DNA from: Flavobacteriales bacterium UBA2426
Lineage (GTDB): Bacteria > Bacteroidota > Bacteroidia > Flavobacteriales_F > PHOS-HE28
Direction: 5' to 3'
Length of the DNA: 5,214 nucleotides
Assembly: GCA_002342985.1 (NCBI GenBank)
Contig: DDRC01000141.1
Location: 1 to 5,214, forward strand
Below, in pieces: positions 1-4,678 of this stretch; positions within the stretch are counted from its first letter, which is position 1, and every line of letters starts with the position of its first letter. A program made the position numbers and the translations under genes. The notes below the pieces were generated by a model that saw only the letters and a list, made by a program, of their open reading frames with translations, searched no databases and had not been told where the DNA came from.

Positions 1-438
1 CATGGCCTCGAGCAGGGCGCTCTGAACCTTGGCCGGAGCGCGATTGATCTCGTCCGCAAGTACGAAGTTGCTGAAGATGGGCCCTTTCCTCACCGTGAAC
101 TCCTCATTACGCTGGCTGTAGATCAGCGTGCCGATCAGATCGGCAGGGAGCAGGTCGGGCGTGAATTGGATGCGGCTGAAGCCCGCATCGATGGTGCGCG
201 CGAGCGATTTGATCGCGAGGGTCTTCGCCAGGCCCGGAACGCCTTCGAGCAGCACATGCCCATCGGCCAGCAATGCCACCATCAGCTTCTGAACCATGTC
301 CTTCTGGCCCACGATGCTCTTTTCCATCTCCCGGTCGATCAGGTCCACGAAGGCGCTGGCCTGTTGGATGCGGTCGTTCAATGCCCGGATGCTATCGGCG
401 GTTACCGGCCTTTCCGCGCTCTGCAGGGTGGATTCCAT
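1..438 (-). CDS. MoxR-family AAA+ ATPase, N-terminal part (cut by window edge)
   Basis: This is the first 146 codons of a MoxR-type AAA+ ATPase (AAA_3 family), reading leftward and running off the window; the C-terminal half with the arginine finger and lid is not seen. Family members have about 320-330 residues and act as ATP-driven chaperones that help mature metal-binding or VWA-domain partner proteins. The Walker A loop GVPGLAKT is at residues 66-73, and the Walker B stretch [11 protein letters not shown] starts at residue 127 with the acidic pair D129-E130. The helix before Walker A ([20 protein letters not shown]) is also typical. The ATG at 436-438 is the natural start; no Shine-Dalgarno is visible. 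In Bacteroidota, moxR is usually followed by DUF58 and Bat-type VWA genes, which here would lie beyond position 1; that is inferred, not seen. The family call is very secure, but the client protein is unknown. Confidence 0.95.
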   Translation of the reverse strand, partial: MESTLQSAERPVTADSIRALNDRIQQASAFVDLIDREMEKSIVGQKDMVQKLMVALLADGHVLLEGVPGLAKTLAIKSLARTIDAGFSRIQFTPDLLPADLIGTLIYSQRNEEFTVRKGPIFSNFVLADEINRAPAKVQSALLEAM

Positions 439-590
439 GGTTCTTGGCCTGATGCTCAAGGCCTCACGCAAAGGTGATTGCCGCCGCTCAGCGCATGCTG
501 CCGGAGTGCGGTTAAAGTGTGTTAACCGGCCGCCCCTGCGATCGCCCCGCTGAAAGCCGCTGTTTGCACCCGTGGGGATAGCTTCGGCGC
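439..590. promoter_or_regulatory. Divergent intergenic region with 7-bp inverted repeat
   Basis: This 152-bp gap separates the leftward MoxR gene from the rightward pyrophosphohydrolase, so it should hold both promoters. It contains a perfect inverted repeat, CGGTTAA (509-515), a 6-nt spacer, and TTAACCG (522-528), in a locally AT-richer patch; this could be an operator. On the minus strand CACCTTTG (476 down to 469) is one base off the Bacteroidota -7 consensus TAnnTTTG and lies 30 nt before the MoxR ATG, but no -33 TTG is at the right distance. On the plus strand TAGCTTCG (579-586) is also one base off but lies only 4 nt before the ATG at 591. Neither promoter is secure. No additional gene is seen here. 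Confidence 0.4.
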
Positions 591-1001
591 ATGAACCACC
601 GCCAGCCGCTCACCTTGGCCGAGGCCGCCGAGCATGTCCGAGCGTTCCACGATGCCTTCGGCATCCCCAATGCCGATCGCCCCACCGGCGGCATCGGCGA
701 CCGCGAGGCCCTGCTTCGCTACAAGCTCATCCGGGAGGAGAATGAGGAGTATCTGGATGCAGCCTTGCGCGGCGACCTCGTGGAGGTGGCCGATGCGCTG
801 GGGGATATCCTCTATATCCTGTGCGGTACGCTGCTCAAGCATGGACTGGACCATAAGATCGACGAGGTCTTCCGCGAGATCCAGCGCAGCAACATGAGCA
901 AGCTCGGCGCCGATGGGAAGCCCATCTATCGCGAGGACGGCAAGGTGCTGAAGGGGCCGGGCTATTCGAAGCCGGACATCGCCTCGCTGCTCGCCCGGTG
1001 A
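591..1001 (+). CDS. MazG-like / PRA-PH nucleotide pyrophosphohydrolase
   Basis: A 136-residue all-alpha NTP pyrophosphohydrolase of the phosphoribosyl-ATP pyrophosphohydrolase-like (PF01503) group. Such enzymes cleave (d)NTPs or related nucleotides to the monophosphate and PPi and are thought to clean the nucleotide pool; the substrate here cannot be read from sequence. The metal-binding signature is visible: a glutamate cluster EENEE at residues 49-53, followed by E65-V-A-D68, the expected ExxE...ExxD arrangement for Mg2+. A conserved C-terminal block, RSNMSKLG (99-106) followed by [15 protein letters not shown] (109-123), marks a widespread single-domain subfamily and makes this more likely than HisE, whose short form lacks that tail. 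No his genes are nearby. The ATG at 591 is the only in-frame start before the conserved core. It is divergent from MoxR and convergent, with zero spacing, with the PUR gene. Confidence 0.88.
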   Translation: MNHRQPLTLAEAAEHVRAFHDAFGIPNADRPTGGIGDREALLRYKLIREENEEYLDAALRGDLVEVADALGDILYILCGTLLKHGLDHKIDEVFREIQRSNMSKLGADGKPIYREDGKVLKGPGYSKPDIASLLAR

Positions 1002-1352
1002 TCAGATGTCCTTCCGGTCCAGGTCCTCGAAGTTCACATCGGTGAAGGGGGGCGCATCGCCGTTCTGCTCGCGCGAGCCGGAATCGTTGGCACCGTACTC
1101 ACCGGTCGCCTTCAGCCGGTCGATCTCGCTGATGGCATCGCTCAGCCCATCGATGAACTTCTCGAAATCCTCCTTGTAGAGGAAGATCTTGTGCTTGTCG
1201 TAGTGCGCGGTGCCGTCCTCGTGCGTGTGCTTCTTGCTTTCGGTGATGGTGAGGTAGAGGTCACGGCCGCGTGTGCTCTTCACGTCGAAGAAATAGGTTC
1301 GTTTACCAGCTCTTACAGCCTTGGAGTACACGTCTTCACGATCGTCGCGCAT
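1002..1352 (-). CDS. DUF3276 / PUR-alpha-like nucleic-acid-binding protein
   Basis: A 116-residue protein of the DUF3276 family, which belongs to the PUR (Pur-alpha) superfamily of single-stranded DNA/RNA-binding proteins. The PUR core spans about residues 6-80: EDVYSKAVRAGKRTYFFDVK (6-25), LYLTITESKK (32-41) and HKIFLYKEDFEKF (54-66), a beta-strand-rich segment followed by a helix. The last 30 residues are hydrophilic and acidic (for example FTDVNFEDLDRKDI) and probably disordered. An upstream ATG at 1404-1406 would add 18 residues, but the -7 promoter box lies inside that extension, so the start at 1350-1352 (MRDDREDVYS) is chosen; it also matches where family members usually begin. The transcript leader would then be about 30 nt. 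The stop codon directly abuts the stop of the convergent pyrophosphohydrolase. The target nucleic acid and biological role are not established from this sequence. Confidence 0.93.
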   Translation of the reverse strand: MRDDREDVYSKAVRAGKRTYFFDVKSTRGRDLYLTITESKKHTHEDGTAHYDKHKIFLYKEDFEKFIDGLSDAISEIDRLKATGEYGANDSGSREQNGDAPPFTDVNFEDLDRKDI

Positions 1353-1387
1353 GGCACTGGCCCTGTTTGGGATGGACGGGGCGATTT

Positions 1388-1418
1388 CAAATATAGAGGC
1401 CCCCATGGAACTTCCAAA
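1388..1418 (-). promoter_or_regulatory. Bacteroidota-type promoter of the PUR gene (TTTG-N19-TATATTTG)
   Basis: Read on the minus strand, TTTG (1418 down to 1415) is followed by exactly 19 nt and then TATATTTG (1395 down to 1388). This fits the Bacteroidota primary sigma factor consensus, a -33 TTG/TTTG and a -7 TAnnTTTG, with no mismatch. Transcription should begin about 5-7 nt past the -7 box, near 1381-1383, leaving a leader of about 30 nt before the ATG at 1352. It is the best promoter in the window. It also decides the start codon of the PUR gene, because the upstream ATG at 1404-1406 sits between the two promoter boxes and would not be transcribed. Confidence 0.85.
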
Positions 1419-1436
1419 TGCAATGGGCTGACCTTG

Positions 1437-1487
1437 AGGCGTTGGCGCCTGCGGTCGCGAACGGTTCCGGGGCGGCGCTCCCGCCGC
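1437..1487 (-). other. Two GC-rich hairpins downstream of the crotonase gene
   Basis: The 112-nt gap between the crotonase stop and the PUR promoter (1419-1530) holds two perfect hairpins: GCGGCG/CGCCGC with a 4-nt loop at 1472-1487, and AGGCG/CGCCT with a 4-nt loop at 1437-1450. Neither has a run of T on the minus strand behind it, so they do not qualify as classical intrinsic terminators. They could protect the 3' end of the glycosyltransferase-crotonase mRNA or mark a factor-dependent stop. In GC-rich DNA, short stems like these also arise by chance. Nothing else is seen in the gap. Confidence 0.35.
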
Positions 1488-1530
1488 TCAACGAATCCCC
1501 CTAAAGCCCCTTCCCATGCGCGGTTTTCCC

Positions 1531-2310
1531 TCAGACCCCCTTGAATTCGGGCTTCCGCTTCTCGAGGAAGGCCTTCACGCCCTCATTGTAGTCGTGGCTG
1601 GCCCCGGCGATACTTTGGAGTTCGTTCTCCACATCGAGCTGGGCCTCGAGCGTGCTGCCTTGCGAGCGGTTGAGCGCTTCCTTGGTCAGCGCTATGGCTT
1701 TGGTGGGCATGGCCGCCAGCCGATTCGCCAGCGATGTCGCTTCATTCATCAATTCCGAATCGGGCACGGCCTTCCAGATCATGCCCAGAGCTTCGGCATC
1801 CTTGGCGCTCACTTTGGGCGCGAGGACCATCTGTCCGAATGCGCGCTGCATGCCCACGAGCCGCGGCAGGGTGAAGGTGCCGCCGCTATCGGGGATGAGC
1901 CCGATGTTGATGAAGCTCTGGATGAAGTTGGCGCTTTCGCCGGCGAGGGTGAGGTCGCATGCGTAGGCGATGTTGGCCCCGGCACCGGCTGCCACGCCAT
2001 TCACCGCCGCGATCACGGGCTTCTTCAGCGCGCGGATGCGGCGCACGATGGGGTTGTACTGCGTGGTGAGGATGTCCTCGATCCTGGTTCCGGGCGCGAT
2101 GGCCTCGGCCAGGTCCTGCCCTGCGCAGAAGGCTCGGCCTTCACCGGTGATCAGCACCGCCCGGATGCTGGTGTCGCTCGCGCATCGGTCAAGCGCATCA
2201 ATCGCTTCAAGCGACATCTGCCGGTCGAAGCTGTTGAGCTTGTCGGGGCGGTTGAGCGAGAGCGTGGCCACGCCGTCGGCTGCGGTGAAGAGGAGTTTCT
2301 CGTAGGTCAT
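1531..2310 (-). CDS. paaG: Enoyl-CoA hydratase/isomerase family protein, PaaG-like
   Basis: A 259-residue crotonase-fold enzyme acting on acyl-CoA thioesters in the cytoplasm. The oxyanion-hole segments are FCAGQDL (61-67) and VNGVAAGAGANIAYACDL (103-120). Aligned by eye to the classical hydratase, the two catalytic glutamates are absent: their places hold N113 and F133. An aspartate is present in GLIPDSGGTF (D141), the acidic position used by PaaG (1,2-epoxyphenylacetyl-CoA isomerase) and related isomerases. The stretch INIGLIPDSGG...LPRLVGMQRA strongly resembles PaaG. This argues for an isomerase rather than a plain hydratase. The ATG at 2308-2310 is chosen because MTYEKLLF is a normal crotonase N-terminus; the frame stays open far upstream only as a shadow of the glycosyltransferase gene. 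Its ATG overlaps that gene's TGA (ATGA), so translation is probably coupled. No other phenylacetate (paa) gene is in view, so the pathway is uncertain; another 2-enoyl or 3-enoyl-CoA isomerase remains possible. Confidence 0.88.
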   Translation of the reverse strand: MTYEKLLFTAADGVATLSLNRPDKLNSFDRQMSLEAIDALDRCASDTSIRAVLITGEGRAFCAGQDLAEAIAPGTRIEDILTTQYNPIVRRIRALKKPVIAAVNGVAAGAGANIAYACDLTLAGESANFIQSFINIGLIPDSGGTFTLPRLVGMQRAFGQMVLAPKVSAKDAEALGMIWKAVPDSELMNEATSLANRLAAMPTKAIALTKEALNRSQGSTLEAQLDVENELQSIAGASHDYNEGVKAFLEKRKPEFKGV

Positions 2311-3308
2311 GGCACGAAAGTGAGGCGATCGATCGGAATGCCGGTTGCGCACTTGAAATGCCCCTTCGGGCAGGCCCTGTGCCCATGGAGCCCGCAGGGA
2401 CGGCAGTCGAGCCGCTCGCCGGTCTCCAACACACGGCCATTCCCGCGCAACGGTCCGAAGCCGAAGGCCGGTACCGTGCTGCAGAAGATGGCGGTCACGG
2501 GGGCATTCATGGCACTGGCGATGTGCAGCGGCGCACTGTCGTTCACGTAGTTCATGACGGCGCCTTCCATGAGCGCTGCCGTCCCCAGCAGCGAGAGCCG
2601 GCCGGCCAGCACCTCGCCGCGCCCCGCAGCCTTCGCGATGCGACCGCAGAGCGCGGCGTCGCCGGGAGCTCCGATAAGGAGCAGGCGCAGGTCGGCGGGG
2701 AGGGCCCTCATCAGCTCCGCCCACTTCGCCTCGGGCCATTGCTTGGTGAACCAGATGGAAGCTGGGGCCAGGCACACATGGCCATGCGCTGTGCGCGGCG
2801 CGCCCGTGGCCATCGATTGGGCCTGCGCTTCCTCCCGGGCCTCGGGGGTGGGGTGGAGCCGGGGCAAGGGCCGCTTCCCATCGGTGAAATGCGCGATCAG
2901 GGCGTTGAGCCTGTCCACCTCATGTCGGCCATCACCGATCACGTGCTTCACCCGGCGCGAGAACAGCAGGCTGAGCGGGTTCTTGTCGTAGCCGACCCGC
3001 TCTTCGGCCCGCGCCAGCGCCGTTATAAGCCCTGTGCTGAGGTAGCGCCGGCAGTTGATGATGCGGTCGTAGCGCTCGCGCCGCAGTTCGCCGATGAGTC
3101 GGAAGAGGTTGCGCGTCTTGCCCTTGCGCTTGTCCCAGACCAGGAGCCTGCGCAGGAAGGGATGCCCCTCGAATAGCCCCTCGTTGCCCTTGCGCACCAC
3201 CAGGTCGATGGCCGCATCGGGGTGGAACGCATGCAGTTTCTCCAGCAGCGCGGTGGCCAGCACGGCATCGCCCAGGAAGGCAGTCTGGATCACCAGGAAG
3301 CGCTGCAT
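2307..3308 (-). CDS. Glycosyltransferase family 9 (heptosyltransferase-like)
   Basis: A 333-residue GT9 protein, a GT-B fold transferase related to the LPS inner-core heptosyltransferases WaaC/WaaF, which use ADP-heptose on the cytoplasmic face of the inner membrane. The N-terminal domain opens with FLVIQTAFLGDAVLATALL (4-22); D14 matches the catalytic aspartate found near position 13 in WaaC. The C-terminal nucleotide-sugar domain carries NDSAPLHIASAMNAPV (256-271). A cysteine cluster CRPCG (302-306), C313 and C320 (in GHFKC) is the usual GT9 tail. An upstream ATG at 3363-3365 would add 19 residues, but it lies inside the rplS terminator hairpin, so the ATG at 3306-3308 (MQRFLVIQ) is preferred; it also fits the family start. 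The stop overlaps the start of the PaaG-like gene by 4 bp. The exact donor sugar and acceptor are not readable, and no other LPS gene is in view. Confidence 0.9.
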   Translation of the reverse strand: MQRFLVIQTAFLGDAVLATALLEKLHAFHPDAAIDLVVRKGNEGLFEGHPFLRRLLVWDKRKGKTRNLFRLIGELRRERYDRIINCRRYLSTGLITALARAEERVGYDKNPLSLLFSRRVKHVIGDGRHEVDRLNALIAHFTDGKRPLPRLHPTPEAREEAQAQSMATGAPRTAHGHVCLAPASIWFTKQWPEAKWAELMRALPADLRLLLIGAPGDAALCGRIAKAAGRGEVLAGRLSLLGTAALMEGAVMNYVNDSAPLHIASAMNAPVTAIFCSTVPAFGFGPLRGNGRVLETGERLDCRPCGLHGHRACPKGHFKCATGIPIDRLTFVP

Positions 3309-3314
3309 GGGCGG

Positions 3315-3348
3315 GAAAGGTACTTGGCCGGGGATGGGGCAGAAAAAA
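3315..3348 (-). promoter_or_regulatory. Possible promoter of the glycosyltransferase-crotonase pair
   Basis: On the minus strand TACCTTTC (3322 down to 3315) matches five of the six fixed positions of the Bacteroidota -7 box TAnnTTTG. About 19 nt upstream lies the T-run TTTTTTC of the rplS terminator (3348 down to 3342), which could serve as a poor -33 element. Initiation would fall near 3308-3310, almost on the ATG, giving a leaderless or nearly leaderless mRNA. The need for a promoter is inferred from the strong terminator just upstream; the motif itself is weak. Confidence 0.35.
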
Positions 3349-3378
3349 GGACCGCCCTGCATCAAGCGGGGCGGTCCT
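3343..3378 (-). terminator. Rho-independent terminator after rplS
   Basis: Read on the minus strand, AGGACCGCCC (3378 down to 3369), an 11-nt loop, and GGGCGGTCCT (3357 down to 3348) form a perfect 10-bp GC-rich stem. It runs directly into a T-run (3348 down to 3343). It begins 18 nt after the rplS stop codon. This is a textbook intrinsic terminator for the trmD-rplS unit and separates it from the glycosyltransferase gene. In the opposite direction there is no T-run after the stem, so it is one-directional. Confidence 0.93.
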
Positions 3379-3396
3379 GCCGGTCGAGGGTCGGGA

Positions 3397-3765
3397 TTAC
3401 TTCGCGGGCGCGGTCACGGCTTGGCGCTTCTCGGTGATGCGAGCGCTCTTGCCGCGACGTTCGCGCAGGTAGAAGATGCGCGCGCGCCGCACATCGCCGC
3501 GCTTGTTCACGTCGATCTTGTCGATGAAGGGGGAGGCCACAGGGAAGATCCGCTCCACGCCCACGTTGCTGCTGATCTTCCTGACGGTGAAGGTGGCGGT
3601 GCTCCCGCTGCCCTTGCGCTGGATGACAACGCCTTGGAATTGCTGGATGCGCTCCTTGTTGCCCTCCACGATCTTGTAGTGCACGGTAACGGTATCACCC
3701 GCTTTGAAATCGGGCAGTGCCTTCAGGGGGGCGATTTCCTTCTCGAGTTGCTTGATGCGGTCCAT
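3397..3765 (-). CDS. rplS: 50S ribosomal protein L19 (bL19)
   Basis: A 122-residue bL19, a large-subunit protein located near the 30S-50S interface. Recognisable blocks are [21 protein letters not shown] (from residue 20), [12 protein letters not shown] (41-52), [18 protein letters not shown] (65-82) and [18 protein letters not shown] (93-110). The length is normal for the family (about 115-125). The ATG at 3763-3765 gives [10 protein letters not shown]; an in-frame ATG further upstream at 3838-3840 would add 25 residues with no family counterpart and would run through the leader hairpin, so it is rejected. It lies 89 nt downstream of trmD and is followed by an intrinsic terminator, so trmD-rplS is one unit. 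The extended C-terminal tail ([11 protein letters not shown]) is not unusual. Confidence 0.97.
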   Translation of the reverse strand: MDRIKQLEKEIAPLKALPDFKAGDTVTVHYKIVEGNKERIQQFQGVVIQRKGSGSTATFTVRKISSNVGVERIFPVASPFIDKIDVNKRGDVRRARIFYLRERRGKSARITEKRQAVTAPAK

Positions 3766-3778
3766 GGCCTGTGTGTTA

Positions 3779-3838
3779 GCGGGTTGCCCAGCGGCCCAAG
3801 ACGGTGTCAGGGGCATTCGGTCCCGGATTTTGGGCCGC
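3779..3838 (-). ncRNA. Candidate structured leader in front of rplS
   Basis: In the 89-nt gap between trmD and rplS, the minus strand carries GCGGCCCAA (3838 down to 3830) and its exact complement TTGGGCCGC (3799 down to 3791), a perfect 9-bp stem closing 30 nt. Inside it a small GGG/CCC hairpin is possible. Just after it, GC-T-GGG-CAA-CCC-GC (3792 down to 3779) can form a second small hairpin that shares two bases with the outer stem, so the two compete. The structure ends 13 nt before the rplS ATG. Ribosomal protein genes often have autoregulatory leaders, and L19 leaders are known in Firmicutes; a similar role here is inference. It could also be a fortuitous GC-rich palindrome or an mRNA-processing site. 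Confidence 0.4.
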
Positions 3839-3854
3839 AATAGTACGGAAAAAA

Positions 3855-4562
3855 TCAGGCATCCTTCCCTGCTTGGCTGGCCCCATCCGGGGGGAGCAGA
3901 TCCGGCCGCCGCCGCCGGGTGCGCTCAACGGACTGTTCGTGGCGCCAGGCGTCGATGCGCGCCTGATGGCCGCTGAGCAGGACGTCAGGCACCTTCCAGC
4001 CACGGTAGTCCGCTGGCCGGGTATAGGCCGGCGGCGCCACCAGTCCGTCCTGGAAGCTGTCGCTCAGCGCGGAGGTCTCGTCGCCGATGACGCCGGGGAT
4101 GAGCCGAATGATGGCATCGCTCAGTACAGCGGCCGCCAATTCGCCACCGGTGAGGACGTAATCGCCGATGCTCACCTCCCGGGTGACCAAGTGCTGGCGC
4201 ACCCGCTCGTCGATGCCCTTGTAGTGGCCGCACAGCAGGATGAGGTTGCCCTTGGTGCTGAGCAGATTGGCCAGTGGCTGGTCAAGCAGCTGGCCATCGG
4301 GGCTGAGGTAGATCACCTCGTCATACGCCCGCTCGGACCGCAGTTGATCGATGGCCCTGTGGATGGGCTCGATCTGCATCACCATTCCGGCGCCGCCGCC
4401 GAAGGGGTAGTCATCGATGCGGCGATGCTTGTCGGTGCTCCAGTGCCGGAGGTCGTGCACCACCACTTCCACCAGTCCCTTGCGGCGGGCGCGCTCCAGG
4501 ATGCTCTCCCCGAACCAGCTGGTCAACAGGTCGGGCACCGCGCTGAGGATGTCGATGCGCAT
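3855..4562 (-). CDS. trmD: tRNA (guanine-N1-)-methyltransferase TrmD
   Basis: A 235-residue TrmD of the SPOUT class. It transfers a methyl group from S-adenosylmethionine to N1 of G37 next to the anticodon, preventing +1 frameshifting, and works as a homodimer. Conserved blocks are [13 protein letters not shown] (50-62), YLSPDGQ (85-91), [13 protein letters not shown] (109-121) and [15 protein letters not shown] (130-144). The last two build the trefoil-knot SAM site. R153 and D168 (in SALSDSF) line up with the catalytic Arg154 and Asp169 of the Haemophilus enzyme. [21 protein letters not shown] (180-200) leads into the C-terminal tRNA-binding domain. Length and start ([10 protein letters not shown]) are normal. 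Unlike the usual rpsP-rimM-trmD-rplS order, no rimM is upstream; trmD is the first gene and faces a divergent gene. Confidence 0.98.
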   Translation of the reverse strand: MRIDILSAVPDLLTSWFGESILERARRKGLVEVVVHDLRHWSTDKHRRIDDYPFGGGAGMVMQIEPIHRAIDQLRSERAYDEVIYLSPDGQLLDQPLANLLSTKGNLILLCGHYKGIDERVRQHLVTREVSIGDYVLTGGELAAAVLSDAIIRLIPGVIGDETSALSDSFQDGLVAPPAYTRPADYRGWKVPDVLLSGHQARIDAWRHEQSVERTRRRRPDLLPPDGASQAGKDA

Positions 4563-4678
4563 GGCTCAAAGGAAGGGCGAAATTCCGGTGGCCGAGGCAG
4601 CGCGGCGGTGCATGGATTCGGTGGAGCGCCCTACCTTTCGGCACAGTGGTTGCCGAAGTGCGCCCCAGAAGCATACCG
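4563..4678. promoter_or_regulatory. Divergent promoter region between trmD and the secreted protein gene
   Basis: This 116-bp gap should hold promoters for both neighbours. On the plus strand TACCTTTC (4632-4639) matches five of six fixed positions of TAnnTTTG and lies 39 nt before the ATG at 4679, a sensible distance, but no TTG is found about 19 nt upstream. On the minus strand TTCCTTTG (4574 down to 4567) also matches five of six but sits only 4 nt before the trmD ATG and also lacks a -33 TTG. Both are weak candidates. No small gene or RNA is evident in the gap. Confidence 0.4.

Noticed and set aside
591..1001. HisE (histidine biosynthesis phosphoribosyl-ATP pyrophosphohydrolase)
   Set aside because: The catalytic fold is shared, but the conserved C-terminal block RSNMSKLG...[13 protein letters not shown] and the lack of his neighbours point to a different single-domain nucleotide pyrophosphohydrolase subfamily.
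1516..2550. Open frame of 344 codons on the plus strand opposite the crotonase and glycosyltransferase genes
   Set aside because: Its translation is rich in His, Gly, Arg and Ala with no family resemblance, and it lies antisense to two clearly conserved proteins; long antisense frames are expected in GC-rich coding DNA.
2311..2775. N-terminal extension of the crotonase frame beyond the ATG at 2310
   Set aside because: The extension is Arg/Ala-rich, overlaps the conserved C-terminal domain of the GT9 gene in another frame, and is not found in crotonases.
2358..3176. Open frame of 272 codons on the plus strand opposite the GT9 gene
   Set aside because: Low-complexity composition with no recognisable motif, and fully antisense to a well-supported gene.
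3849..3871. Weak terminator at the trmD stop codon (CAGG/CCTG stem followed by six T on the minus strand)
   Set aside because: The stem is only 4 bp with an 8-nt loop and the stop codon lies within the structure; too weak to call, though partial attenuation before rplS cannot be excluded.
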